DNA of 64,000 bases, from positions 682,001 to 746,000 of the forward strand of contig NZ_CADFEJ010000001.1 in assembly GCF_902833055.1 (NCBI RefSeq), written 5' to 3'. The position numbers and the translations under genes were made by a program. Below the pieces are notes generated by a model. It was not told the DNA's origin. It made no database searches and saw only the letters and a program-made list of their open reading frames with translations. How positions within the stretch are numbered: the first letter of the stretch is position 1; every line of letters starts with the position of its first letter. This DNA is from Burkholderia territorii. Its GTDB lineage: Bacteria > Pseudomonadota > Gammaproteobacteria > Burkholderiales > Burkholderiaceae. Shown one piece after another: positions 10,601 to 18,971 of the stretch.

Positions 10601-10786
10601 ATCATCGGGATGGTGCCGATGGCGCTCGGTCTCGGCGAAGGCGCCGAGCAGAACGCGCCGCTCGGCCGCGCGGTGATCGGCGGCCTGCTGTTCGCCACCG
10701 TTTCGACACTGCTGTTCGTGCCGCTGGTATTCGGCGGCGTGCATTCGCGGCTGGCCCGCCGGCGCGCGCGCCAGGCCGGACACTGA
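7619..10786 (+). CDS. RND efflux pump, inner-membrane transporter (HAE type)
   Basis: A 1055-residue proton-driven RND transporter that forms the inner-membrane engine of a tripartite efflux pump. It begins directly with TM1 and has the twofold repeat of six helices, each preceded by a large periplasmic loop. TM4 carries the adjacent aspartates D401-D402 in GILVDDATVTIENIE. That double Asp is typical of drug/hydrophobe (HAE) pumps rather than the DGAVVMVEN form of metal pumps. It is the first gene of an operon with the adaptor 22 bases downstream, an outer-membrane channel and a two-component system. Exported substrates are unknown. Confidence 0.93.
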   Translation: MWIVNLALRRPYTFIVMAIMIVLATPLALMRTPVDVLPAVNIPVISVIWNYTGFSAKEMTNRITAVHERILTTTVNNIQHIESTSLPGIAVVKVFLQPGANVQTAIAQTVSSAQAIVRQMPQGATPPLVITYSASSIPVIQLGLSSKTLSEQSLADIALNFLRPQLITIPGAQIPFPYGGRTRVVAIDLDPQALLAKGLTPADIVNAVNAQNLVLPTGTAKMGQTEYRIDTNASADTVADISGLPVQTVNGATTYLREVASVRDGFAPQTNVVRQNGQRGVLMSILKTGDASTLKVVSDLKALLPKVIPTLPEGLTITPLFDQSVFVNAAVQGVIHEALIAAVLTAMMILLFLGNWRSTLIIAISIPLSIFTSLIALAALGETINIMTLGGLALAVGILVDDATVTIENIERHLHLGTNLHDAILEGAGEIAVPAFVSTLCICIVFVPMFFLTGVARFLFVPLAEAVVFAMLASYVLSRTLVPTLAMLLFRPQQASTGPDPSTSRFARLHHAFNAAFERLRAWYIVLLSILLVRRRFYATCFLGFCVLSTGLVFVLGRDFFPNADSGNIRLHMRAPTGYRIEETARLADQVERVIREAVPPDELGAIVDNLGLPVSGINLSYSNSGTIGTLDGELMIALKPGHRSTQHYVQTLRTLLPQRFPGVEFFFQPSDIITQILNFGQPAAIDVQVLGNDLASNMAIASSLMKKIRQIPGTVDVHVLQRNDEPTLVADMDRTRMQQLSLSAQNVAQNMLISLSGSSQTTPSFWINPRTGVQYPLQIQTPQYNIASIDDLLGTPISASGRTGMPLQLLGNLVRIRPVSNPAVITHYNIRPAIDLYVSVEGRDLGSVAGAIDRVVSDARATLPRGTDLTVRGQVETMRTSYIGLGAGVAMAIVLVYLLIVVNFQSWLDPLIIISAMPAALAGIAWMLFITGTHLSVPALTGAIMTVGVATANSILVVSFARQRLAAGAPPLTAALEAGATRIRPVLMTALAMIIGMVPMALGLGEGAEQNAPLGRAVIGGLLFATVSTLLFVPLVFGGVHSRLARRRARQAGH

Positions 10787-10808
10787 CTTTCGCCCCCCAG
10801 GTCAATTC

Positions 10809-12041
10809 ATGGAAGAGAAACATCACAGCGCCGTCGGCATCCAGGTGGACGAACACGGCATGCACCTGCCGACGCGCACGTCGGTGTCGCGGCGCGGGCG
10901 GCTCGTGCTGATCGTGATCGGCGTGCTGCTGGCCGCGGGCGCCGCGCGCACGATCGTCGTCGACGTGCTGAACCACCAGCGCCTCGATGCGGTCGCCGAA
11001 CAGAACACGCGCCAGTACGTGAATGTCGTGCATCCGGTCGATGCGGAAACCGGCGGCAAGCTGACGCTGCCCGGCACGCTGCGCGGCTTCGTCGAGGCGC
11101 CGATCTATGCGCGCGCAAGCGGCTACGTGCTGCGCTGGCAGGCCGACATCGGCGCGCGCGTGAAGCAGGGGCAACTGCTCGCCGAGCTCGACACGCCCGA
11201 GCTGAACCAGGAGCTCGCGCAGGCCACCGCGCAGCGCCAGCAGGCGCAGGCGGCGCTCGCGCTCGCGAAGACGTCGTTCGACCGCGCGCAGCAACTGCGC
11301 CAGCGCGATGCGGTATCGCAGCAGGAACTCGACGACCGGCAAGGTGCGTTCAACCAGGGCAGCGCGAATCTCGCGGCGGCCGATGCGAACATGCGCCGGC
11401 TTACCGAACTGAAGGGCTTCCAGCGGATCGTCGCGCCGATCGACGGGATCGTCACGCAGCGCAACGTCGACGTCGGCGACCTCGTCAGTTCCGGCAACGG
11501 GGGCCGCGCGCTGTTCACGGTCGTGCAGGCCGACCGGCTGCGGCTATACGTGCAGGTGCCGCAAGCGTACGCGCAGCAGGTGAAAGTCGGCCAGCACGTG
11601 AGCGTCGCACAGGCCGAACTGCCCGGCCAGACCTTCGACGGCACGATCACGCGCACGTCGCAGGCGATCGACGTCGCGACGCGCTCGCTGCAGATCGAGA
11701 TCACGCTGCCGAACCCGGACGGACGACTGCTGCCCGGCGCGTACGTGCAGGCGACGCTGCCGATGACGCCGGTCGGGCGCTTGCAGATTCCGGCCAATAC
11801 GCTGTTGTTCCGCGCCGAAGGGCCGACCGTCGCGGCGGTCGATGCGAACGGCCACGTGCATCTGAAGGCCGTGACGATCGCGCGCACGATCGGACAAACG
11901 CTCGAGGTCGACGGCCCGCTCACGCCGAACGACCGCCTCGTCGCGAACCCGAGCGACGCGCTCGCGAACGGCGACACGGTCATCGTGCAGGCGCCGCCCG
12001 TCGCGAAGCCCGCGCCCTCCGCCAACGGAGCGAAGTCGTGA
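10809..12041 (+). CDS. RND efflux periplasmic adaptor (membrane fusion protein)
   Basis: A 410-residue HlyD/AcrA-type adaptor that couples the RND pump to the outer-membrane channel. A cytoplasmic leader of about 28 residues precedes one membrane anchor (about 29-50). Next come a split lipoyl/biotinyl half-motif (YARASGYVLRWQADIGARVK), a coiled-coil hairpin rich in Gln and Ala (about 130-185), the second lipoyl half (IVAPIDGIVTQRNVDVGDLV) and beta-barrel domains. It has no lipobox, so it is anchored by the TM helix. Its last bases overlap the start of the outer-membrane factor by 4 nt. Confidence 0.92.
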   Translation: MEEKHHSAVGIQVDEHGMHLPTRTSVSRRGRLVLIVIGVLLAAGAARTIVVDVLNHQRLDAVAEQNTRQYVNVVHPVDAETGGKLTLPGTLRGFVEAPIYARASGYVLRWQADIGARVKQGQLLAELDTPELNQELAQATAQRQQAQAALALAKTSFDRAQQLRQRDAVSQQELDDRQGAFNQGSANLAAADANMRRLTELKGFQRIVAPIDGIVTQRNVDVGDLVSSGNGGRALFTVVQADRLRLYVQVPQAYAQQVKVGQHVSVAQAELPGQTFDGTITRTSQAIDVATRSLQIEITLPNPDGRLLPGAYVQATLPMTPVGRLQIPANTLLFRAEGPTVAAVDANGHVHLKAVTIARTIGQTLEVDGPLTPNDRLVANPSDALANGDTVIVQAPPVAKPAPSANGAKS

Positions 12042-13561
12042 GCGCGCTGCGCGCCCGCCTGCGCCCTTCCGCAGTCCCGGCGGTGCTGGCCATCGTCGCG
12101 GTCGCGGCCCTTGCCGGCTGCACGGTCGGCCCCGACTACCGGCGCCCCGCCGTCGACACGCCGGCCGCGTGGCGGCTCGACCCGGCCGACGCATACTGGC
12201 ACCCGGCCGCGCCCGCCCGCGCGCCGCTCGATCCGGCCTGGTGGACTGCCTTCGGCGACGCGCAGCTCGACGCGCTCGAAGCCGACGCCTTGCGCAACAA
12301 CCAGAACCTGAAGGCCGTCGCCGCGCGCTACGACCAGGCAAAGGCGACGCTCGCATCGGTCTCGTCCGCGCAGTATCCGGCCGTCGGCCTGAACGTGAGC
12401 GGCCAGCGCTTCAAGATCTCCGGAGAGCGGCCGCAGACCAACTATGCGACGCGAAGCATGTCGACCGTGCAGAACGAAATACAGGTCGGCGCAAGCGTGA
12501 GCTACGAGCTCGACCTGTTCGGCCGCGTGCGGCGCAACGTCGAATCCGCGCAGGCGAGCTCCGAACAGGCGCGCGACGATTTCGCGAACGCGCGCCTCGT
12601 GCTGAGCGCCGATCTCGCGTCGAGCTACTTCGCGCTGCGCGAGCTCGACAGCGAGATCGACGTCGTCAAGCGTTCGATCGATCTGCAGCAGAAAGCGCTC
12701 GATTACGTGAGCGCGCGCCATGATCTCGGCGCGGTGTCCGGCCTCGACCTGCTGCAGCAACGCGCGCAGCTCGACGCGACGCGCACGCAGTCACAATTGC
12801 TGATCCAGCAGCGCGCGCAAGTCGAAACCGCGATCGCGACGCTGGTCGGCACGCCGGCTCCCGAATTCACGCTGCCGCCGCGCGTGGTGCCGATCACCGC
12901 GCCCGCGTTGCCGACCGGCATGCCGAGCGACCTGCTGCAGCGCCGGCCCGACGTCGCGTCGGCCGAGCGCGCGATGGCCGCCGCGAATGCGCAGATCGGC
13001 GTCGCGCGTGCCGCGTACTTCCCGCGCATCGCGCTGTCGCCCGACATCGGCTGGGACGCGACGCGCTTCTCCGGGCTCTTTACCGTGCCGGCGCTGCTGT
13101 GGTCGGTCGGCGCGTCCGTCAGCCAGCCGCTGTTCGAAGGTGGCAAGCTGAAGGCCGGCGTCGATTTCGCGCAGGCCGGCTACGTCGCCGCGCAGGCCAG
13201 TTACCGGCAGACCGTGCTCACCGCGTTCCAGGAGGTGCAGAATGCGGTGACGGGCCTGGCGGTGCTGGCCGAAGCCGCGCAGCAGGCAGCGGCGGCCGTC
13301 GACGACGCGCGCAAGCTCGTGTCGCTCGCGCAGGACCGCTACGCGGGCGGCCTCACGCCGTTCATCGACGTGCTCACCGCGCAGCAGCAGTTGCTGACGA
13401 GCGAACGCCAGGCCGTGCAGATCCAGGGCCAGCGCGCGGCGCTCGTCGTGTATCTCGCGAAGGCGCTCGGCGGCGGCTGGGACGGCGGTGCGACGAGCGG
13501 CGCCGCGCCAACCGGCGTCGCCACGGCAAACCTCGGGCCCGCCGCGAGCGTCGGCCCCTAA
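12038..13561 (+). CDS. Outer-membrane efflux channel, NodT/TolC family lipoprotein
   Basis: A 507-residue outer-membrane factor. It starts with GTG overlapping the adaptor stop codon (GTGA), the normal sign of translational coupling. A lipoprotein signal ends with lipobox LAGC (Cys28), followed by TVGPDYRRP, characteristic of NodT-type channels. Two OEP repeats with long Ala/Gln-rich helices follow, including LLQRRPDVASAERAMAAANA, the repeat-2 signature. It forms the trimeric exit duct for the RND pump. Confidence 0.92.
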   Translation: MSALRARLRPSAVPAVLAIVAVAALAGCTVGPDYRRPAVDTPAAWRLDPADAYWHPAAPARAPLDPAWWTAFGDAQLDALEADALRNNQNLKAVAARYDQAKATLASVSSAQYPAVGLNVSGQRFKISGERPQTNYATRSMSTVQNEIQVGASVSYELDLFGRVRRNVESAQASSEQARDDFANARLVLSADLASSYFALRELDSEIDVVKRSIDLQQKALDYVSARHDLGAVSGLDLLQQRAQLDATRTQSQLLIQQRAQVETAIATLVGTPAPEFTLPPRVVPITAPALPTGMPSDLLQRRPDVASAERAMAAANAQIGVARAAYFPRIALSPDIGWDATRFSGLFTVPALLWSVGASVSQPLFEGGKLKAGVDFAQAGYVAAQASYRQTVLTAFQEVQNAVTGLAVLAEAAQQAAAAVDDARKLVSLAQDRYAGGLTPFIDVLTAQQQLLTSERQAVQIQGQRAALVVYLAKALGGGWDGGATSGAAPTGVATANLGPAASVGP

Positions 13562-13581
13562 CCGGTTACAAGGACACACCC

Positions 13582-14277
13582 ATGAAAGTCCTGATCGTCG
13601 AAGACGAACCGAAAGTCGTCGAATACCTGAAGAGCGGCCTGACCGAGGAAGGCTGGGTCGTCGATACCGCGCTGGACGGCGAGGACGGCGCGTGGAAGGC
13701 CGTCGAATTCGAATACGACGTGGTCGTGCTCGACGTGATGCTGCCGAAACTCGACGGCTTCGGCGTGCTGCGCGCATTGCGCGCGCAGAAGCAGACGCCC
13801 GTGATCATGCTGACCGCGCGCGATCGCGTCGACGATCGCGTGCGCGGGCTGCGCGGCGGCGCCGACGATTACCTGACCAAGCCGTTCTCGTTCCTCGAAT
13901 TGATCGAGCGGCTGCGCGCGCTCACGCGCCGTGCGCGCGTGCAGGAATCGACGCTGATTTCGATCGGCGACCTGCGCGTCGACCTGATCGGCCGGCGCGC
14001 GTCCCGCGACGGCACGCGGCTCGACCTGACCGCGCAGGAATTCCAGCTGCTCGGCGTGCTCGCGCGACGCAGCGGCGAGGTGCTGTCGAAAACGACGATC
14101 GCCGAACTCGTATGGGACGTGAACTTCGACAGCAACGCGAACGTCGTCGAGACGGCGATCAAGCGCCTGCGCGCGAAGCTCGACGGTCCGTTCGCGGAGA
14201 AGCTGCTGCACACGATCCGCGGCATGGGCTACGTACTCGAGGCGCGCGAGGACGCCGACAGCGAGAGGCACGCATGA
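13582..14277 (+). CDS. OmpR/PhoB-type response regulator, heavy-metal (IrlR/CusR-like) class
   Basis: A 231-residue response regulator. The receiver has the acidic pair E7-D8, phospho-acceptor D51 (VVVLDVMLPKLDG), the TARD switch region and the KPF lysine loop. The winged-helix effector contains LTAQEFQLLGVLARRSGEVL and ends with the RGMGYVLE hairpin. It starts 20 bases after the outer-membrane channel and overlaps its kinase by 4 nt (ATGA). Its closest relatives regulate metal or drug efflux operons such as Cus and Irl. Position makes it the probable regulator of this pump, perhaps through the dyads upstream of the first gene. Confidence 0.9.
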   Translation: MKVLIVEDEPKVVEYLKSGLTEEGWVVDTALDGEDGAWKAVEFEYDVVVLDVMLPKLDGFGVLRALRAQKQTPVIMLTARDRVDDRVRGLRGGADDYLTKPFSFLELIERLRALTRRARVQESTLISIGDLRVDLIGRRASRDGTRLDLTAQEFQLLGVLARRSGEVLSKTTIAELVWDVNFDSNANVVETAIKRLRAKLDGPFAEKLLHTIRGMGYVLEAREDADSERHA

Positions 14278-15725
14278 AACGCTCGATCACCCTGCGTCTG
14301 TCGGCGATGTTCGGCATCGTGTCGCTGCTCGTGTTCACGCTGGTCGGCTGCGGGCTGTTCGTGATGATGGAGCGCCAGCTGTTCGCCGAGCTGCGCGCGA
14401 CCATCGACACGCGCGCGAAGGTCGCGCAGATGATCGTGTCGCACGCGACCACGGCCGCGCGCGGCCGCGTGATGCAGGAAAAGCTCGCCGACCTCGAACC
14501 GCCCGACGGGTCGACGCGTTACCAGGTCGACAGCCCCGACGCCGACTTCCGCTTCGGCCATCCCGTCGACGGCGTGCCCGTCGGCAAACCGTTCGGTGCA
14601 TTCCAGCAATACGCGCTCAATCACAGCAGCTACGACGTGATGACCAAGACCGTCCCGATCGCCGGCAGCGGCGAGCGCCCCGACGTGAAGCTGATCGTCG
14701 CGTCGTCGTGCGAGCGCACGCAGCGGATGTTGCGGCGGTTCGTGTGGACGCTCGCCGCGCTGATCGCGATCGCCACCGTCGTCACGCTGCTGCTGAGCCG
14801 TGCGGTCGCGCGCTTCGGGCTCGCGCCGCTCGAACGGTTGTCGCAGGACGCGGCGGCGATCAACGCCACCAACCGCCGCCAGCGGCTGCACACCGACGCG
14901 CTGCCGACCGAGCTGCGCGATCTGGCCGCGTCGTTCAACGGCGCGCTCGAACGCATCCAGCAGACCTACGCGCGGCTCGAGGCGTTCAACGCGGACGTCG
15001 CGCACGAGTTGCGCACGCCGATCAGCATCCTGATCGGCCAGACCCAGGTCGCGCTGACGAGCCGCGATCGTTCGGTCGACCGGATGCGCCAGACCTTGCA
15101 GTCGAACCTCGAGGAATTCGAGCGGCTGCGCGTGATCATCAACGACATGTTGTTCCTGTCGCGCAGCGATCGCGGCGAGCGCGCGACCGACCTGAAACAC
15201 GTGTCGCTCGCGGACGAGGTGCGGCGCATGCTCGACTTCCTCGAGATTCCGCTCGACGAAGCGCAGTTGCGCGCCGAATTGCACGGCGATGCGCGCGCGG
15301 CCGTCGATCCTTCCCTGTTCCGCCGCGCGATGACCAACCTGCTGATCAACGCGATCCAGCATTCGGCGCCGGGCGCGACGCTGAACGTGACGATCACGCC
15401 GCGCGACACGCTCGTCGACGTGTCGGTCGCCAATCCCGGCGAGCCGATCGACCCCGTGCAGCGCTCGCACGTGTTCGAGCGCTTCTACCGGCTCGAGGAA
15501 GCGCGCGCGAACAGCAAGGAGAACCACGGGCTCGGGCTGTCGATCGTCAAGGCTGTCGCGGAGATGCACGGCGGCAGCGTGTTCGTCGCTTGCTCGGGCG
15601 GTGTCAATACGTTCGGCTTCTCAGTGTCGACGCAGCCGTGCAGCAGCGTCGGCCCGCTGCGCCCGACCGAGGCGGGCGGCCCGCACGCGCTGCGCACGAC
15701 GCATGCGTCGCGCGCGATGCACTGA
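14274..15725 (+). CDS. Sensor histidine kinase, heavy-metal (IrlS/CusS-like) class
   Basis: A 483-residue membrane kinase partnering the preceding response regulator. TM1 is at about residues 8-31 and the periplasmic sensor at about 32-153. TM2 is at about 154-177, followed by HAMP, an H-box with phosphorylated H244 (FNADVAHELRTPIS), an N-box (RRAMTNLLINAIQHS), a degenerate G1 box (VANPGEPIDP, normal for this subfamily) and a G2 box (NHGLGLSIVKAVAEMHGG). The sensor lacks the Met/His clusters that bind Cu/Ag in CusS, so a metal signal is doubtful. A tail of about 35 residues beyond the ATPase domain looks unstructured. Confidence 0.9.
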   Translation: MKRSITLRLSAMFGIVSLLVFTLVGCGLFVMMERQLFAELRATIDTRAKVAQMIVSHATTAARGRVMQEKLADLEPPDGSTRYQVDSPDADFRFGHPVDGVPVGKPFGAFQQYALNHSSYDVMTKTVPIAGSGERPDVKLIVASSCERTQRMLRRFVWTLAALIAIATVVTLLLSRAVARFGLAPLERLSQDAAAINATNRRQRLHTDALPTELRDLAASFNGALERIQQTYARLEAFNADVAHELRTPISILIGQTQVALTSRDRSVDRMRQTLQSNLEEFERLRVIINDMLFLSRSDRGERATDLKHVSLADEVRRMLDFLEIPLDEAQLRAELHGDARAAVDPSLFRRAMTNLLINAIQHSAPGATLNVTITPRDTLVDVSVANPGEPIDPVQRSHVFERFYRLEEARANSKENHGLGLSIVKAVAEMHGGSVFVACSGGVNTFGFSVSTQPCSSVGPLRPTEAGGPHALRTTHASRAMH

Positions 15726-15816
15726 CGACATCGCGCCGCCGAGGGCAGTTTTCTTCAATACGGACACGCGCGGCTTCCTTAGTCTCGATGCGACTTTCAC
15801 CTTCGCATGGAGACAC

Positions 15817-16416
15817 ATGATGAGCATGCTGGTTTCGATGGCCGCGTTCGCGCTGGCGTCGTCGATCACGCCCGGTCCCGTCAACATCGTCGCGCTCGGC
15901 GCGGGCGCGCGCCACGGCCTCGGCGCGAGCCTGCGCTATGCGGCCGGCGCGACGCTCGGCTTCGTCGCGCTGTTCCTGCTGATCGGCCTCGGGCTGCACG
16001 CGGCGCTCGCGCGCTGGCCGATGCTGACCACGGCCACTCGATGGTCCGGGATCGCGTTCCTGCTTTACCTCGCGCTGCGGCTGGCGCTCGATGACGGGCG
16101 GCTGTCGGACGATCCGGACGCGTCGAACCTCGCAGGCCCGTCGGCGGCTGCGGGCGCGGCGATGCAATGGCTGAATCCGAAGGCATGGCTCGCATGCGTG
16201 GCCGCGATGGGTGCGTTTGCGGCCGATGGCGGCCGCGCGCAGGTGTGGCAATTCGCGGCGCTGTATCTGGTGATCTGCTTCGCGTCGATCTCGTGCTGGG
16301 GGTATGCGGGTGCGTCGCTGCGGCACTGGCTCGCGAATGCGCGGCGGATGCGGCTGTTCAACCGCGCGATGGCGGTGTTGCTCGCGGGCAGCGCGCTTTA
16401 TCTGCTCGATGTCTAG
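15817..16416 (+). CDS. LysE family translocator
   Basis: A 199-residue LysE/RhtB-type exporter with signature ITPGPVNIVALGAGARHGLG at about residues 16-35 and MQWLNPKAWLACVAAMGAFA further on, plus about six hydrophobic segments. The start has tandem ATG codons (15817 and 15820). It differs clearly from the LysE protein at the window start. It is convergent with an AraC-type regulator, a common arrangement for LysE exporters, so that regulator may control it (inference). Confidence 0.87.
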   Translation: MMSMLVSMAAFALASSITPGPVNIVALGAGARHGLGASLRYAAGATLGFVALFLLIGLGLHAALARWPMLTTATRWSGIAFLLYLALRLALDDGRLSDDPDASNLAGPSAAAGAAMQWLNPKAWLACVAAMGAFAADGGRAQVWQFAALYLVICFASISCWGYAGASLRHWLANARRMRLFNRAMAVLLAGSALYLLDV

Positions 16417-16529
16417 CGGTGTCGCTTCGAACGGTGTTTTTGCGGTGGGTGGCGGGTAGCGGCAGCGCCGGCAGTCGTGGGCAGTCGTCGGCCGCTGCGG
16501 CACCGCCCCGGCGCCGGCCGGTCCCCCGC

Positions 16530-17378
16530 TCAGTTCGCGGCGCTTCGATATTGGCCCGGCGTGGCGGCCGCGATGCGCCGGAACGCGCGCTGGAAATGCG
16601 CCTGGTCCGCAAAACCCGCGTCGAGCGCGACCTCGGCAATCGGCCGGCCGCGGCGCAATTCCGCGCGGCCGTACTGCACGCGACGGTCGATCAGGAACGC
16701 ATGCGGTGTCATCCCGTAGCGGGCGTTGAACGCGCGGATCAGGTACGACGGCGACAGGTCGGCGGCCGCGCAGATCGCATCGAGCGTGACGGCCTGACGG
16801 CAATGCGCGGCGATGTAGTCTGCCGCGCGCGCGAGCTTCGTGTTGTCGGCCCCGCGCCGCGGGTCGTCGGGCGACACGCGATCGAGCGCGCCGTGCAGCC
16901 GCGTGAAGAATTCGACCGCCGCGCTTTCCTTGCCGAGCGGATCGACGCCGGGTGCCACGAGCGTGCGGTAAAAGCCGCCGAATTGCGCGAACAGGTCACG
17001 CCGATCCGTCAACTTCTGCGAAAAGCCGCGAAAATCGCTGTTCGGATCGCGCCCGAGCGCATGCTGCAACCGTGCGAGCCACGGCACGTCGACATAGACC
17101 ATCCGGTACGCCCACGCGGCGGGGCCATACGGATTGCATGCATGCACCTGCTCCGGATCGATGATCACGAGCACGCCGCGCCCGACGTGCTCCTTCGTCG
17201 CGCCGTTCAGGTACGTGCTCTTGCCGCCGACGATCGCGCCGACCGAAAACGTGTCGTGCGTGTGCTTCGCGTAACAGATCGTCCGACCGTCGTCGACGGT
17301 GCGCGCCTCGATGAACGGCAGCGCGGTATCGCGCCAGAACGGCGACGGCACGGCGAGGGAATTGGCGGAACGGCTCAC
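16530..17378 (-). CDS. AraC family transcriptional regulator
   Basis: A 282-residue regulator with an AraC-type cupin sensing domain in the N-terminal half (HTHDTFSVGAIVGGKSTY, then IIDPEQVHACNP) and two C-terminal HTH motifs (VTLDAICAAADLSPSYLIRA and IAEVALDAGFADQAHFQRAF). The start is GTG 17378 (residues VSRSANS); no ATG in this frame fits, and the sequence further upstream does not resemble the family. It is divergent from an SDR gene (160 bases apart) and convergent with a LysE exporter, so either may be its target. Confidence 0.87.
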   Translation of the reverse strand: MSRSANSLAVPSPFWRDTALPFIEARTVDDGRTICYAKHTHDTFSVGAIVGGKSTYLNGATKEHVGRGVLVIIDPEQVHACNPYGPAAWAYRMVYVDVPWLARLQHALGRDPNSDFRGFSQKLTDRRDLFAQFGGFYRTLVAPGVDPLGKESAAVEFFTRLHGALDRVSPDDPRRGADNTKLARAADYIAAHCRQAVTLDAICAAADLSPSYLIRAFNARYGMTPHAFLIDRRVQYGRAELRRGRPIAEVALDAGFADQAHFQRAFRRIAAATPGQYRSAAN

Positions 17379-17487
17379 GCGGCAGGCTCCCGGAACGGAT
17401 GGCGAACGCACACCGTACAAGACTGCGCGGCGCGATGCAACCGCGACCCGACGCTTCGCGGCCGGATCGCCTAAGCTTTTAGTTCGG

Positions 17488-17508
17488 CCGCCGCGGTAGA
17501 CGCGGCGG
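17488..17508 (+). promoter_or_regulatory. Leader hairpin upstream of SDR gene
   Basis: An 8-bp perfect stem (CCGCCGCG / CGCGGCGG) with the 5-nt loop GTAGA ends 30 bases before the ATG of the SDR gene, in the divergent AraC/SDR intergenic region. It could be a leader structure or chance in GC-rich DNA. Confidence 0.3.
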
Positions 17509-17538
17509 GTTCCGTTCCCTCTTTCAACCGGTACATTC

Positions 17539-18333
17539 ATGCACATCGATCTGACAGGCAAGACCGCGGTCGTGACCGCTTCCACCGCCGGCATCGGGCT
17601 GGCGATTGCCGAAGGGCTCGCGCAGGCCGGCGCACGCGTCGTCGTCAACGGCCGCAGCGACAAGTCGGTTGATGCCGCGCTCGCGCTGCTGCGCAGCGCG
17701 GTGCCCGGCGCGGACATTGACGGCATCGCCGCCGACCTCTCCGACGCCGCGGGCGCCGCGCGCATCACGCAGCACACGCCGGACGCCGACATCCTCGTGA
17801 ACAACGCGGGCATCTACGGGCTGAAGGCGTTCTTCGACATCGACGACGACGAATGGGCGCATTACTTCCAGATGAACGTGATGTCCGGCGTGCGTCTCGC
17901 GCGGCACTACCTGAAGGGAATGCTCGCGCGCAACACGGGCCGCATCGTGTTCATTTCGTCGGAATCGGGCTTGAACATCCCGGTCGACATGATTCACTAC
18001 GGGTTCACGAAGACCGCACAGCTCGCGATCGCGCGCGGCCTGGCGAAACTCGCGGCCGGCACCAACGTGACCGTCAATTCCGTGCTGCCGGGGCCGACGA
18101 TGTCGGAAGGCGTGCGCGCGCTGCTGAAGGAGACGGCCGACGCCACGGGCCGCAGCATCGACGACGTCGCGGTGGACTTCGTGCGCAGCCAGCGCGCGAG
18201 CTCGATCATCCAGCGGCCGGCAACGACGGAGGAAGTCGCGAATCTGGTGGTGTATGTGTGTTCGCCGCAGGCCTCGGCGACGACGGGTGCGGCGTTGCGC
18301 GTCGACGGCGGTGTGGTCGACACGATCGCGTGA
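17539..18333 (+). CDS. SDR family NAD(P)-dependent oxidoreductase
   Basis: A 264-residue classical short-chain dehydrogenase. The cofactor loop is TASTAGIG (TGxxxGxG with Ala for Gly) at about residues 13-20. NNAG lies near residue 91, the catalytic Ser is in ISSESG, and YxxxK is Y154-K158 (YGFTK). The C-terminus ends in a typical SDR strand and loop (TGAALRVDGGVV). Substrate unknown. It is divergent from the AraC regulator and convergent with a lipoprotein gene. Confidence 0.9.
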   Translation: MHIDLTGKTAVVTASTAGIGLAIAEGLAQAGARVVVNGRSDKSVDAALALLRSAVPGADIDGIAADLSDAAGAARITQHTPDADILVNNAGIYGLKAFFDIDDDEWAHYFQMNVMSGVRLARHYLKGMLARNTGRIVFISSESGLNIPVDMIHYGFTKTAQLAIARGLAKLAAGTNVTVNSVLPGPTMSEGVRALLKETADATGRSIDDVAVDFVRSQRASSIIQRPATTEEVANLVVYVCSPQASATTGAALRVDGGVVDTIA

Positions 18334-18372
18334 CGACTGCGTGACACGCTCGCGCGGCGCGTGGCGGCGGCG

Positions 18373-18732
18373 CTATCGCGAAGCCGCCTTGTCCGCCTGC
18401 AGCGCACCCTTGCGATCCGCATCCATGCAGGTATCGAAGCCATGTTGCGTGACAACACCTGCCTTGTCGAACACGACGAAGTACGCCCGGTGATCGTTGC
18501 CGTGCTCGATGAAGTAGTTGTAGCAGACGCCGCTGCCGTTACGGACCATCCACACGCTGCGCGGGTTGCCGGCCGCACGAACGACATCGGCGCGCGTCGC
18601 GCCATGCCGCGACGCTGCCCGCGCCAGCGGGGTGCGCGAATACGAGAACGGCAACCACGAGTCGAACCACGCGCAGCCGTGCAGCATCAGGCACGTGGCG
18701 GCTACGGAAAGCGTCTTTGCCGGACGGGACAT
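18373..18732 (-). CDS. Small BamE/SmpA-like lipoprotein
   Basis: A 119-residue exported protein. A hydrophobic signal ends at LHGC (Cys20), a slightly atypical lipobox. The mature part resembles the SmpA/OmlA (BamE) fold: TRADVVRAAGNPRSVW, then a strand with YNYF, then AYFVVFDKAGVV. True BamE lies in a core locus and is better conserved, so this is probably a paralogue of unknown role in the envelope. An in-frame ATG at 18747 would add five residues. It is convergent with the SDR gene (39 bases apart). Confidence 0.68.
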   Translation of the reverse strand: MSRPAKTLSVAATCLMLHGCAWFDSWLPFSYSRTPLARAASRHGATRADVVRAAGNPRSVWMVRNGSGVCYNYFIEHGNDHRAYFVVFDKAGVVTQHGFDTCMDADRKGALQADKAASR

Positions 18733-18971
18733 CGGAATCAATCGCATGCTTGGGGAAAATCTGCTGCGCCATGCCGGCGTGATCGAAAGCCCCATGCTAC
18801 TAGACCTTTGGGTCCGGATCGAAAAGAAATGTAGAGACTTGTGTCCGAAGCTGCATTCGACGCGCCCCGGCACACGCCCGATCGGCGCGAACCATGAACG
18901 CCTCGCGCGGGCGCGCACGCGCGTCCGTACCGTCGCGCCGATGGCCCGGATCGGCGCAACGAACCTCGTCT

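Noticed and set aside
7478-10783. Very long open frame antisense to the RND transporter gene (over 1000 codons)
   Set aside because: Arg/His/Asp-rich composition typical of reading the complement of G+C-rich codons; no domain, no ribosome site, and the plus-strand RND gene explains the DNA fully.
13582-15725. Naming the two-component system a copper sensor (CusRS)
   Set aside because: The kinase sensor shows no Met/His metal-binding cluster and the linked pump is of drug type.
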